From contig CP073749.1 of NCBI GenBank assembly GCA_024398055.1, forward strand, positions 4,092,594 through 4,156,593: 64,000 nt of DNA, given 5' to 3'. Positions 55,386 to 64,000 of the stretch are shown piece by piece. How positions within the stretch are numbered: position 1 is the stretch's first letter; every line of letters starts with the position of its first letter. Below the pieces are notes generated by a model. The model was not told the origin of the DNA. It worked only from the letters and a program-made list of their open reading frames with translations, and searched no databases. Both the position numbers and the translations under genes were made by a program. The stretch is from a bacterium SCSIO 12741 (GTDB taxonomy: Bacteria; Bacteroidota; Bacteroidia; Flavobacteriales_G; Salibacteraceae).

Positions 55386-55525
55386 TGTAAGTAGTTGACT
55401 TGCATTGTTGTAACGCTCTTTCAAACCCAATTATTACCGCTCTGTAACCTTTTGAAACCCCCTTCATAAGGCCTTTTTTTAAGAATTGACGGAGATTTAC
55501 TCAACCATTTCTTCAAATGTCAATT

Positions 55526-55615
55526 ATGAAAACGAAAGTCCTCTTTCTGATTTTATGTGGTCTGTCTTTTTTCGATTCCCATGTACACCTTCACCATGGG
55601 CTGATCGGAATATAA
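55526..55615 (+). CDS. Possible tiny signal-peptide-like ORF
   Basis: Twenty-nine codons from ATG to TAA begin MKTKVLFLILCGLSFF and then become His-rich (HVHLHHG). It looks like the start of an exported protein cut off by a stop, 46 bp before the fibre-like gene. It may be a relic, a leader peptide or chance. Confidence 0.25.
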   Translation: MKTKVLFLILCGLSFFDSHVHLHHGLIGI

Positions 55616-55661
55616 ATTCTCATTTACCAATAGATATTCTACGGAACCCATAAAATTACCT

Positions 55662-57431
55662 ATGTCTAAAAGATCCTTTTTACTCACCTTATTCATCCTT
55701 ATCCTAAGCTTTTTTGCCCCCATTATTTTATTCAGCCAAAACATGAGCATCAATGCCAATGGCCAATCCCCAGATCCATCCGCCATGCTGGACATCACCG
55801 CAACTGACAAAGGAATATTGATACCGAGAACCGATACCACCGTGGTCAATGCAGCTCATACAGCAGTTGCAAAAGGTCTGTTGATCTATCAAATTTCAGA
55901 TGAAACCTTTTATTTCTATAACGGCTCTAAATGGATGGGAATCAGCGGAAATGCCAATGACCAACAGAAGGTCGATCAGTTTCAGCTCACCGGTAGTAAC
56001 CTGACTGTCTCGCTCGAAAATGACAACGAAGCACCCAAAAGTGTAGACCTCTCCAGCTTGAATACCGACAATCAGAAAATCGATGCCTTTGCTCTGAGTG
56101 GAAGCAACCTCCAACTGTCGCTTGAGGATGATGCGGAAGCCACCAAATCCGTGGATCTATCCAGTTTGAATTCAGATAACCAGAAGATTGATGTGCTTTC
56201 CCTGAGTGGAACTAACCTCCAACTATCGCTCGAAGACGATGGGGAGAGTACCAAATCGGTCAATCTATCTTCCTTGCAAAACATCAGTCAAATTCGCGAT
56301 ACCGATGGTGATACCCGTATCTATACTGAAAAATCGACCGACGAAGATGTGATCCGGTTTCAGGCAGGTGGTACCGAATACCTCAATCTCTCCAATGGCC
56401 GATTACAGACCAGTAATACCGGGGGATCTGTTTTTTTGGGAGAAGGAGCCGGAGCTCTGGATGACCTGGGCAATAACCGAAATGTATTTATTGGGCACAC
56501 CGCTGGTGCGATCAATACTTCTGGAGGCACTAATGTCGCGATCGGCTTTGAAGCACTTCGGTCCAATATTTCAGGATCCCTAAACATCGCTTTGGGAAGA
56601 GAGGCCGGCGAGACCAATAATGGGGGCAACAACATCTTTATGGGATTCCGGTCCGGACAACTCAATACCAGTGGAGGGCAAAACATCTTTATCGGCTATC
56701 AGGCCGGCCAGCAAAACGCCAATGGCAGTCGTAATATCTTTATTGGATCATTGGCCGGACGATCAGTAGGAGGGAGCAATATGCTCTTCATTGAAAGTTC
56801 CACTTCCGCCTCGAACCCACCTTTGATTTACGGTGAATTCGACAACGATATACTTACCATTAACGGCAACCTTCACGCCACCGGAAAATTCGGGGTAGGA
56901 ACCACCTCCCCAACCACCGAACTGGATGTGAATGGGACAGTTCGCATTCGAGGAGGCTCACCCACAGCCGGAGCCGTTTTGGTAGCCAGCGATGCCAACG
57001 GAAATGCGACCTGGAGCAATCCCTTACCCGATGTAGGATACACCCAAACCACAGGTACCACCGGCTATACCAATGCCGACAATTTTCAGCAGGTTACCAA
57101 TCAAGTAAGCGTAGTCGTCGAATCCGGAGATTTTGTCAAAATAGAAGGCCAGGTCACCGCCCGGCTCACCACCGGTAGCAACGATGACGAATGGGGCCTT
57201 AAAGCGGTTAGGACAGGTTCCTGTGGCTCATCCGATGAAAACCTGATCGAATTCACCCCTTCCGAAGACAACGATAATGACCACAGCAATTTCAGGGTGT
57301 ATAATTACCTCGATTATTATGTGGCCGGGTGTAGTGGGACCATTAACTTTTCACTACAAATGCGTAATACCGGGGACGATGCCTGGGAGGTTCGGGATCG
57401 AACTTTGATTGTTACTGTAGTGCGGCAGTGA
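55662..57431 (+). CDS. Repetitive fibre-like surface protein with YadA-head-like repeats
   Basis: A 589-residue exported protein (signal SFLLTLFILILSFFAPIILFSQ). After an N-terminal domain with ILIPRTDT (a common motif ahead of such repeats in Bacteroidota) come three ~35-residue repeats (LSGSNLQLSLEDDAEATKS) similar to the QTLSLSG repeats of the protein at 30492-33218. Then follow six or seven ~25-residue units of NVFIGHTAGAINTSGG type, resembling YadA-head repeats, then a FGVGTTSPTTELDVNG peptidase-/tail-fibre-like motif and a C-terminal beta domain. No sorting domain. A trimeric stalk or head is inferred. Confidence 0.8.
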   Translation: MSKRSFLLTLFILILSFFAPIILFSQNMSINANGQSPDPSAMLDITATDKGILIPRTDTTVVNAAHTAVAKGLLIYQISDETFYFYNGSKWMGISGNANDQQKVDQFQLTGSNLTVSLENDNEAPKSVDLSSLNTDNQKIDAFALSGSNLQLSLEDDAEATKSVDLSSLNSDNQKIDVLSLSGTNLQLSLEDDGESTKSVNLSSLQNISQIRDTDGDTRIYTEKSTDEDVIRFQAGGTEYLNLSNGRLQTSNTGGSVFLGEGAGALDDLGNNRNVFIGHTAGAINTSGGTNVAIGFEALRSNISGSLNIALGREAGETNNGGNNIFMGFRSGQLNTSGGQNIFIGYQAGQQNANGSRNIFIGSLAGRSVGGSNMLFIESSTSASNPPLIYGEFDNDILTINGNLHATGKFGVGTTSPTTELDVNGTVRIRGGSPTAGAVLVASDANGNATWSNPLPDVGYTQTTGTTGYTNADNFQQVTNQVSVVVESGDFVKIEGQVTARLTTGSNDDEWGLKAVRTGSCGSSDENLIEFTPSEDNDNDHSNFRVYNYLDYYVAGCSGTINFSLQMRNTGDDAWEVRDRTLIVTVVRQ

Positions 57432-57497
57432 ATTCGACTTTTGGGTTGTGTTTTCTTGGCCTTTTTAGTTTCAAAAAGTGTTAAAGTATTTTCTTTT

Positions 57498-57515
57498 TGT
57501 CACATTTATGCGACA
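57498..57515 (+). promoter_or_regulatory. TetR operator 1, upstream of the tetR gene
   Basis: TGTCACATTTATGCGACA is an 18-bp near-palindrome (arms TGTCnCAT/ATGnGACA), 9 bp before the start codon. It matches the second site at 58092. The position implies autorepression by the TetR protein. Confidence 0.72.
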
Positions 57516-57523
57516 TTTGCACC

Positions 57524-58072
57524 ATGAATACGAAAGATAGAATTATTCAAGCTGCTATTGAAGTATTTTCTGCTGATTATTCTGCTACTACCGAAAAAGT
57601 GGCTAATAAGGCAGATGTAAGCAGACGAACTCTATTGCGTTATTTTAAGAATAAGAAGCTACTTGTTTTAGAGGTAGCACATTCTATCATGTCTAACTAC
57701 TACAGCAAGGTAAAAGCAGCACATGCTCAATCAGAAGATTCCCTGGTTCGACTTGAATTAATGTTTTATGGATCAATTGACTGCGGAAATCAATTGAATT
57801 TTTTACGGGCCTTAATAGAGCAAAATGAGATAGAGGACGATGATAGCATTTTTGATGACTTTGGAGATTTGTTTACTATTTTTTCTGAGTTATTTAGCGA
57901 TCTAAAAGAAAGGGGATTGTTGTCTCCCCACGTAACCATTGGTTGGGCTGAATACGCGTTTCACGGGATGTCAGAAGGTGCGGTTATGGCATTAAAGTAC
58001 GGAGCAGTTGCTGAACGTGATTTATATAAGATGGCCTGGAAATCTTATTGGAATAGTATAAAAAAGCATTAG
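57524..58072 (+). CDS. TetR/AcrR-family regulator
   Basis: A 182-residue regulator. The ATG at 57524 (MNTKDRIIQAAIEVF) gives the canonical TetR N-terminus; a longer frame upstream would read through the operator. HTH: ATTEKVANKADVSRRTLLRYF, cited by VANKADVSRRTL. The C-terminal ligand domain is helical, with an acidic EIEDDDSIFDDFGD stretch. Two nearly identical 18-bp palindromes, one before this gene and one before the carbonic anhydrase gene, are the likely operators. The ligand is unknown. Confidence 0.88.
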   Translation: MNTKDRIIQAAIEVFSADYSATTEKVANKADVSRRTLLRYFKNKKLLVLEVAHSIMSNYYSKVKAAHAQSEDSLVRLELMFYGSIDCGNQLNFLRALIEQNEIEDDDSIFDDFGDLFTIFSELFSDLKERGLLSPHVTIGWAEYAFHGMSEGAVMALKYGAVAERDLYKMAWKSYWNSIKKH

Positions 58073-58091
58073 AATTTTTTTTGCCTAAACA

Positions 58092-58109
58092 TGTCACATT
58101 AGCGTGACA
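58092..58109 (+). promoter_or_regulatory. TetR operator 2, upstream of the carbonic anhydrase gene
   Basis: TGTCACATTAGCGTGACA, an 18-bp palindrome (TGTCAC/GTGACA arms), 68 bp before the carbonic anhydrase start. It shares TGTCACATT with operator 1, so the same TetR protein likely controls both. Confidence 0.72.
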
Positions 58110-58177
58110 TTAGACACTTAAAAGAGATGCAAATTGAAGGGAAACGATAAACAAGCACATAAAAAACGATTTAAAAT

Positions 58178-59050
58178 ATGAAAAACATGACAATCTCTCT
58201 AAAGGGTTCAGGCTCAGTTTTACTCGGGGCCTTGATTTTTCTTAACGCATGCGACTCTCCGTCACCTAAACAGGAGCCTAAAGGAATGGAACAGAAAGTT
58301 GAAACACCCCAAAAAGCAGCTCATTCCTCATCTTGGAGTTATGAAGGAGAAACCAGCCCTGAACATTGGAATGAAATTCTGGACCACTCGGAATGTGGCG
58401 GAAGCAGGCAATCGCCAATTAATATCTACACGGAAGAGGTAAGTATCGGAGAATCAGGCCTGGATTTTGACGCCTCTTTTTACAACGAGGAAACAGACAT
58501 TGAATCCATTACCAATAATGGACATACCATTCAATATAATTTCGTTTCTGACAAGAATTATATGGTCTACCAAGGGGATAAATATGTGCTGAAACAATTC
58601 CATTTTCATGCTCCTTCAGAACACACACTTAACGGAGTAAGGTACCCCTTAGAAGTACATATGGTACATCATAATGAGGAAAAGAATGACTTTTTGGTCA
58701 TGGGCTTTTTTGCCGTTCAAGGGAAACCTGATCCTGCCTTTGCATTTTTAGGAAAGTACTTGCCTATTCAGGTAGGGGAGACCAAAGCCATTGATAATGA
58801 TGCTTTCGATTTTAGTCAAGCATACTCGGGAGTTGAGGGAGATGAAAAAGAAACCTTTTATCACTACAAAGGGTCGCTTACCACACCTCCCTGTTCAGAA
58901 AAGGTGAATTGGTTTGTTTCCGGAACCCCGGTTAATGCTTCATTAGAACAGATTAATATGCTTAAAGATCTCATGCCCAAGGATAACTACCGTGGAATTC
59001 AACCCTTGAATGACAGAAAAGTGATTGCCCAGGAGTTTTCGTGGGAATAG
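58178..59050 (+). CDS. Alpha-class carbonic anhydrase, lipoprotein
   Basis: A 290-residue lipoprotein: signal with lipobox LNAC (LIFLNACDSP), then a ~40-residue linker and an alpha-carbonic anhydrase domain. The three zinc ligands are H142 and H144 in QFHFHAPSEH and H161 in EVHMVHH. Proton-shuttle and Thr gate regions are present in NNGHTIQYNF and LTTPPCSE. It should hydrate CO2 to bicarbonate in the periplasm or at the outer-membrane face. An operator for the neighbouring TetR protein lies in the 105-bp spacer, so expression is likely repressed until a signal arrives. Confidence 0.93.
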   Translation: MKNMTISLKGSGSVLLGALIFLNACDSPSPKQEPKGMEQKVETPQKAAHSSSWSYEGETSPEHWNEILDHSECGGSRQSPINIYTEEVSIGESGLDFDASFYNEETDIESITNNGHTIQYNFVSDKNYMVYQGDKYVLKQFHFHAPSEHTLNGVRYPLEVHMVHHNEEKNDFLVMGFFAVQGKPDPAFAFLGKYLPIQVGETKAIDNDAFDFSQAYSGVEGDEKETFYHYKGSLTTPPCSEKVNWFVSGTPVNASLEQINMLKDLMPKDNYRGIQPLNDRKVIAQEFSWE

Positions 59051-59192
59051 TTTATCCCTTCTTGTAATACCCTGGAAATTAATCGAATTCTAAGATATGG
59101 CTGGCTCGTGTGGAAAGCATAGGTCTCTATGAAAATGGTGGATTAATTCATCAAAGAAGATGGATACGACGAATTAACCCAACAACACCCTA

Positions 59193-61289
59193 TCAAAATT
59201 CTGGTCGATACAAGGGTTGGTTTAAGCAGTTCATGGCCTTTCGGGAAGGTTGGGTGAATGTTCCTTCCATCAGGTAGGACAATTCCTTATCGTTCTTGAG
59301 TTTTCTGGCAAATCCGGCCCAAATGGGTAAGGCCGTTTTACTTCCAGCGCCTTCATTAAGGGACTTGAAATGAATCTCGGGGCTATCAGCTCCTACCCAG
59401 GCTCCTGCCGTAATTTGAGGAGTATAGCCAACAAACCAGCCATCGGAATGGTTTTGACTTGTTCCTGTTTTTCCAGCAATTGGACCATTAAGACTATACT
59501 CTGAACGCAAAGCACGAGCCGTTCCCACATTGACAACAGATTCCATCATGTTGGTCATTATGGCGGCTACATTGGGGGTAAAAAGTTCCGTTGCATTTTG
59601 AGCCTGATCCTTGTAGATCACCTCGCCAGTTGCTAATTGAATGTGTGAAAGGTATTTGGTGTGTACCCGTTTACCGTTGTTTGGAAAACAGGTGTAAGCA
59701 TTTACCACATCATACAAACTAATATCAGGAGTGCCCAACGAAATGCTCCCAACTTCCGGAAGGTCGGCCCGGATGCCCATTTGTTTGGCAACGTTTAGTA
59801 CGTCCCGGAGTCCAGCCCGCAACATCACCTGCACCGATATTACATTGAGTGACCAGGTCAGAGCTCCTTTCATGGTATAGGCTCCATGGTATCGATCCGA
59901 TGCATTTCGCGGCTGCCAGTCATGAAACTGCCTGTAGGTCATCTTTTCGTTTTTGAAGTAATTGCAAATGTTTACTCCCTGATCTACGGCGGTGACATAA
60001 ACAAAGGGCTTAAATACAGAACCTACCTGTCGTCTACTTTTTACATGGTCGTATTGCGAATATCCAAAATCCCTGCCGCCTACCCAGGCCAGTACTTCAC
60101 CTGTGTTTTTTATACAGATAAACCCTGACCGTAGTCGAGTTAAATCCGATTTCGCCTTTTGAAGCATTGATTCTTCTACCAAGGTAAGTGGGCGATTATT
60201 TTTCAGTGCCCTTCCTATAGCTTCATATCCTGGATATCGTTTCAATTGAAGCAACTTAATGAGGGTGCTTTTTTCGTCCTCCCATCGCTCTTGCGACCAT
60301 TCCTTGTTGAATAGTACTTGTAAGGTATCCAAGTGATCATTCATTGCCCTTTCGGCATAGTGCTGTATCCGTGAATCGATGGTTGTAAAAATCTTCAATC
60401 CATCAGTGTATGGGTTAAGGTTTAAATAATATTGACTGCCTCCACGGCCAAACATTTCTTTTACCGTTTCAATTATATGCTGAAGAAAGTAAGGGGCAAA
60501 TTTGGATGGACGTTGATCACGGGCAAGGGAAAGATCCGTTTCAGCGGCAAGCGTATACTGTTCATGGGATAAAAACTCCGATTGAACCATGTTTCTGAGG
60601 ACGAGGTTTCGCCTCAATTGGCACTCCATCGGATTACGCAGAGGATCGTATTGAGAAGTCCCTTTAAGCATCCCTACAAGCATCGCCATTTCCTGTATTT
60701 CCAGTTCGGATGGTTTTTTGTTGAAATAATACTCGGCCGCTGTGTAAATTCCAAAGGTATTGTGGCCAAAAGGTACGGTATTAAGGTAGTGCTCGAGAAT
60801 CTCTTCTTTGGAATAGATTCTTTCCATCTTTATGGCTGTGAACCATTCCCGAATCTTATGCAAAATCAACACATCGTAATCGAAGGATTTTCTGGGAGTA
60901 CGGTTCTTAACCAGTTGTTGGGTGATGGTACTTCCTCCACCCGCATGTTTGCCCATCAATAGGGTTTTGACCCCAACGCGCATCAAGCCTATCCAATCGA
61001 CACCCTTGTGCTCATAGAATCGGATGTCCTCCGTAGCGATCAGGCAATGAATAAGGCTATTTGGCACATCTTCAATGGAAATGCATTGGCGGTTTTCCGA
61101 ATAGATTTTACCCAATAAAACATGATCTGCACTGTATATTTCCGATGCCTGAGGAAGGCGAAAACTTTTTATGCTCTCATCTGAGGGAACCTGAAGAAAA
61201 TAGCCATTCCAAAGCAAGGCAATGAGAATCCCGATCAAAATACCGGACCCAAGGAGGAATTTAAGAGCCAATTTGGCGAATCTGGCCAT
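59193..61289 (-). CDS. Class A penicillin-binding protein (PBP1A-type)
   Basis: A 698-residue bifunctional enzyme. The ATG at 61289 starts MARFAKLALKFLLGSGILIG, a membrane anchor; an upstream open frame is not needed. Glycosyltransferase 51 domain: IATEDIRFYEHKGVD, GGGSTITQQLVKN. Transpeptidase: SxxK in QVGSVFKPFVYV, SLN in TWSLNVISVQV, and KTGTSQNHSDGW. It polymerises lipid II and cross-links peptidoglycan in the periplasm. Length matches the family. The gene is convergent with the carbonic anhydrase gene. Confidence 0.93.
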   Translation of the reverse strand: MARFAKLALKFLLGSGILIGILIALLWNGYFLQVPSDESIKSFRLPQASEIYSADHVLLGKIYSENRQCISIEDVPNSLIHCLIATEDIRFYEHKGVDWIGLMRVGVKTLLMGKHAGGGSTITQQLVKNRTPRKSFDYDVLILHKIREWFTAIKMERIYSKEEILEHYLNTVPFGHNTFGIYTAAEYYFNKKPSELEIQEMAMLVGMLKGTSQYDPLRNPMECQLRRNLVLRNMVQSEFLSHEQYTLAAETDLSLARDQRPSKFAPYFLQHIIETVKEMFGRGGSQYYLNLNPYTDGLKIFTTIDSRIQHYAERAMNDHLDTLQVLFNKEWSQERWEDEKSTLIKLLQLKRYPGYEAIGRALKNNRPLTLVEESMLQKAKSDLTRLRSGFICIKNTGEVLAWVGGRDFGYSQYDHVKSRRQVGSVFKPFVYVTAVDQGVNICNYFKNEKMTYRQFHDWQPRNASDRYHGAYTMKGALTWSLNVISVQVMLRAGLRDVLNVAKQMGIRADLPEVGSISLGTPDISLYDVVNAYTCFPNNGKRVHTKYLSHIQLATGEVIYKDQAQNATELFTPNVAAIMTNMMESVVNVGTARALRSEYSLNGPIAGKTGTSQNHSDGWFVGYTPQITAGAWVGADSPEIHFKSLNEGAGSKTALPIWAGFARKLKNDKELSYLMEGTFTQPSRKAMNCLNQPLYRPEF

Positions 61290-61734
61290 TTCTAAACAGT
61301 TGTTCCAAACATAGTGAAATTGAAGGGGTCTGGTGCAATGTGGCCATTCTTGCTTATCGGCAGATATACGGAAATAAGCATCCGCACAGTCGGTCTGGTT
61401 GCCGACGCACAATTACGCTCAAAGACTCGCTTTGACGTCCAAATCAACCACCTGTCCCATAATGGCCTTGCGTTATCCGCCCTTGAGTTCGGACAAGTTG
61501 TAATTTTGCTTAGGTTTTTAACCGTTTCATTCGGTATTCCTGGAATAGGAGGGGAGTTCTCCCCAAACGGTGCCGGGTCAACCGACTGCACTCCGAGTGA
61601 AGCGATCTCTGACTGAAAGGAAGAAACTAAGGGAGCTCACTGCAGGTAATTTAACTATAACGTCCTATTATAGGACAATTAAGGGTTTCTGTATTCGGAG
61701 GTGTCATCTCGGTTCCTTTTGTACGTGCGTGGGC
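61290..61734. other. Intergenic region with an unassigned ORF
   Basis: A 445-bp stretch before repeat R2, with slightly higher GC than the module that follows. A 100-codon plus-strand frame (61314-61616) is open but matches nothing I know and is mirrored by a minus-strand frame, so it may be non-coding or a relic. No RNA gene was recognised. Confidence 0.35.
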
Positions 61735-61932
61735 GACATGGGTATGCCAAACTGAGCGCAGAGCGAACTTTCTCACGAACACCTTTGAAAATGAACAGAG
61801 AACGGGTGAGTAATTTGGTGATACGCTTGTGTGCGGTTGGCTCTTGATTAGCGGCACTTAGCCAAAAGACGTTAGCTCTATTTCGGAGACGGCGAATCTT
61901 CTTGCCCATCCTTTGGTGGGGAAGGGGATGGA
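61735..61932 (+). repeat. Intergenic repeat R2, upstream of the unknown two-gene module
   Basis: Second copy of R1 in the same orientation, 13.1 kb downstream. The 51-bp core is 61765-61815; the weaker second block is ~61845-61932. As with R1, a short AT-rich spacer and then AT-rich accessory genes follow. Confidence 0.72.
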
Positions 61933-61996
61933 AAATGTAAAGTATGGTATTTTTCCTTTTTGTAATTTTCGACATCAATTAATACCCTTGAGCTAA

Positions 61997-62647
61997 ATGG
62001 AAAAACTGATTTCCCAGTCACTGGATCAATACTTTTCGGATTTTAAAGAATATCACCTGATTATTTTAATTGGTTTTACCGTGATAATTGCCTTGATTCA
62101 AATTATACAATCAATGTATGTATCCAAAAAAATTGAACGTTTTAAAAACGCCCTTAAAAAGTCAGAGATAAAATACTCAAAGTATAGCGAGCTCCAAATC
62201 ACGGCATTGAGAAAAATTTACCACCTTTTGGCGAAATTTCAGCTCGCAAATAACCTGATATTCAATTCTGAGCCACATAGTATTGGACATACCAAGTTTA
62301 AAGAAAGAATTAACCAATGGATCAAACTCTATGTGGAAACGGCAAGTGAGTTTTCAAGGGAAAAATTACTTCTAACTCCAGAAATAAAAAAGGCATTTTC
62401 AGATACTATAGGCGATTTCGACGAGATTAAAAGTATACTTATCTATGAGGCTAATAGACTTGATTACTTTGAAATGGAACATCAGGGTAATTGGAATGCT
62501 ATGTATGAATTTGAAGAATTCGAACTTGATGAAATTAATACAAAGATCAGTTCTTTAAAGGAAAAGGATTCAGTAAAGAAATCTAATACTCATATTAGGA
62601 ATTTGAGAGAAGAAATAGAGCACCTATTTCACCGGATTAATCAATAA
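61997..62647 (+). CDS. Hypothetical one-TM protein, first gene of a two-gene module
   Basis: A 216-residue protein with one N-terminal TM (YHLIILIGFTVIIALIQII). The remainder is a charged helical domain (KIERFKNALKKSEIKYSKY), probably cytosolic. AT-rich, with AAA/AGA codons dominant. It is separated by only 11 nt from the next gene. No family recognised; membrane-anchored helical sensors of this type are frequent in anti-phage modules, which is only suggestive. Confidence 0.65.
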   Translation: MEKLISQSLDQYFSDFKEYHLIILIGFTVIIALIQIIQSMYVSKKIERFKNALKKSEIKYSKYSELQITALRKIYHLLAKFQLANNLIFNSEPHSIGHTKFKERINQWIKLYVETASEFSREKLLLTPEIKKAFSDTIGDFDEIKSILIYEANRLDYFEMEHQGNWNAMYEFEEFELDEINTKISSLKEKDSVKKSNTHIRNLREEIEHLFHRINQ

Positions 62648-62658
62648 AATAGGAATGG

Positions 62659-63999
62659 ATGAAGACTAATCTGATATTTGAACTTCTGGATGAAATGGGA
62701 TTAAGTGAGACTTCATTTCCTGATAAAGTGATGGCTTGGAATATTGAAGAATTCAATGATTTTCATATTCGAATTAATGAAGCCATAGCGTATTCTAAAA
62801 ATCGAAACACGGTTAATCAATACTCGTTTATCGCCAACACCCAAATGAGCGGAGGACCAGATCCATGCGCAATGATCGATTGTAGGCATAAAAATTTGGA
62901 CTTACTTGCTCGAAATACGCTATTATATGCGGATAAAGTTTATCTCCAGAATTGGTTTGAGAGGTCGCATGAAATAGAAAGTATTAATGATGAACAAAAA
63001 ATAAGTGTTGCGAACAGCATCGGGCTTTTGCATTACGTAAGGCCACTATTGGAAAAGGGTTACTTTGAGATTTGTTCATCCGAACATCACTTTTGTCCCT
63101 CATGTTATCAAGAATTGCTCGATTCTGGCTTAGAGGATTTTGAGAAAAAAATTGACCGCCTTGAAAAATATTTAGTCAATAAATATTTAAAAAAGGGAGT
63201 CTATACATTGGAAGAAAAAAATGGCCACGTCTTCATAGTTGCAGATGGACCATCTAATTTATTTGAACATCCAGCGTATGTGCACTACACAGATCAAATT
63301 CCAAAGGGCATTATAGAACTACTTGAATCTGGGAGTAAAGTTGAATTAAAAAAGAAAGAATCTTTGGCTTCAGGAATAATAAACTTTTTTGTTAATCAAA
63401 TAATAGAGGATCTTCAATATCAAGACTATTATGGGAAAGTAGTCAATTCGAATTACCTTACTACTAGAGAAATAGATTTTAAGGCTCTTTCGAAGATAAA
63501 TTCGAATAAGACTAACAATCTCAATGAAAAAGTACTTTCGTCTCTTTCACATAGTGTTCCGTATGTTCTTAATTCGGAGTTATCGAGTTTGGTGGAATTA
63601 AGAGAAAAAGAAGGGGAATCTTTCCAGGTATATAGAAATAGCATGGCCACTTTGTCAAAAGATTTGAGGAAGGAGACGGATGAAAAGGTTCAACAAGCAT
63701 TGAAAGATGTTATCGAACCCGAAATATTGAAGATTAACAGATCAATTAAAAACTCAAAATCCTTATTAAAACAAGATCTTAGTATTGATGTTCTAATTGG
63801 TTCTTGCTTTGTTGGTGTTGGATTGTTCAGTGGTATTGTCCCCGCAAACATAGGTCCAATAATAGCAGGGATTGGTGGGGTGGATTTCCTTAACAAAGTA
63901 ACAAAAAATGTGGTGAAATTAAATCAAGACCCACCTCAAATACGTGAGAATAACTTCTACTTTCTGTGGAAGGCCAGTCAACATGGATCCGAACTATAA
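62659..63999 (+). CDS. Hypothetical protein with CxxC metal site and C-terminal hydrophobic segment
   Basis: A 446-residue unknown; the TAA stop (63997-63999) lies one base before the window edge. Around residue 140 is FEICSSEHHFCPSCYQELL, a possible zinc site. The C-terminal region has hydrophobic LIGSCFVGVGLFSGIVP and NIGPIIAGIGGVDF, two membrane-associating segments. No catalytic motif known to me. It forms an AT-rich pair with the one-TM gene, behind repeat R2. A membrane-acting effector is conceivable. Confidence 0.65.
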   Translation: MKTNLIFELLDEMGLSETSFPDKVMAWNIEEFNDFHIRINEAIAYSKNRNTVNQYSFIANTQMSGGPDPCAMIDCRHKNLDLLARNTLLYADKVYLQNWFERSHEIESINDEQKISVANSIGLLHYVRPLLEKGYFEICSSEHHFCPSCYQELLDSGLEDFEKKIDRLEKYLVNKYLKKGVYTLEEKNGHVFIVADGPSNLFEHPAYVHYTDQIPKGIIELLESGSKVELKKKESLASGIINFFVNQIIEDLQYQDYYGKVVNSNYLTTREIDFKALSKINSNKTNNLNEKVLSSLSHSVPYVLNSELSSLVELREKEGESFQVYRNSMATLSKDLRKETDEKVQQALKDVIEPEILKINRSIKNSKSLLKQDLSIDVLIGSCFVGVGLFSGIVPANIGPIIAGIGGVDFLNKVTKNVVKLNQDPPQIRENNFYFLWKASQHGSEL

Positions 64000-64000
64000 G

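Noticed and set aside
55662-57431. T9SS sorting domain on the YadA-like repeat protein
   Set aside because: The C-terminus has no YPNP-type motif or basic end, so another export route or a partner is needed.
1-64000. CRISPR arrays, rRNA and tRNA genes, and complete insertion sequences
   Set aside because: No regular spacer-repeat array, no cloverleaf-like or rRNA-like sequence and no transposase frame could be recognised on reading both strands.

Overview
The window is chromosomal DNA from a member of the Bacteroidota, probably a free-living and likely aquatic one. The main evidence is four proteins with the C-terminal type A sorting domain of the type IX secretion system (T9SS; a YPNP-type motif followed by a short beta domain). 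Supporting evidence is the many Sec-signal TPR sensor kinases, LytTR regulators, a DUF6607/DUF2271/PepSY operon and the near absence of strong Shine-Dalgarno sequences. I cannot name the genus. No rRNA, tRNA or CRISPR array was seen.

Layout. 0-8.3 kb: the 3' part of an erythromycin-esterase-like gene overlapping a beta-lactamase-fold lipoprotein, a T9SS beta-propeller, two cytosolic-looking unknowns, then a TPR histidine kinase/LytTR regulator pair. 8.3-14.6 kb (minus): a large T9SS adhesin with seven tandem modules, an O-antigen-ligase/TPR protein, and a RadC-like JAB protein that has lost a metal ligand. 15-23 kb: an NAD-binding SDR with a DUF2867-like tail, two divergent TPR membrane paralogues, and a secreted G8/beta-helix protein resembling animal CEMIP/TMEM2. 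23.3-28.2 kb (minus): a tight four-gene operon (DUF6607, ankyrin, DUF2271, PepSY-flavoreductase) behind a 23-bp palindrome that looks like a Fur box. 28.5-36 kb: a PI-PLC-like protein, a highly repetitive surface protein with its T9SS partner, and a second TPR kinase/LytTR pair.

36.5-45 kb is the most unusual block, all on the plus strand. It holds a two-TM protein, a secreted barrel-ended protein, a caspase-like protease, a small unknown, a TPR/HisKA_3 kinase with NarL-type regulator, an astacin-type metalloprotease and a one-TM protein. It is bracketed by imperfect direct repeats. Its kinase and metalloprotease genes carry three frameshifts, all of one sign and all in G runs.

45-48.6 kb: a VC_2705-type sodium:solute symporter pair and a PD-(D/E)xK-like nuclease. 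49.1-53.5 kb is an AT-rich Gabija-like pair (OLD-family ATPase/TOPRIM nuclease and UvrD-like helicase) with a small third ORF. 53.7-61.3 kb: a TPR/HTH membrane regulator, a repetitive fibre-like protein, a TetR gene and an alpha-carbonic anhydrase that share an 18-bp operator, and a class A penicillin-binding protein. 62-64 kb: a two-gene AT-rich unknown module preceded by a second copy of a repeat also found just upstream of the OLD/UvrD pair.

The genes suggest a cell with a heavily decorated surface, many periplasmic-input TPR signalling proteins (six in 64 kb), an iron-responsive reductase operon, and at least two defence-like or accessory islands marked by repeats and atypical base composition.
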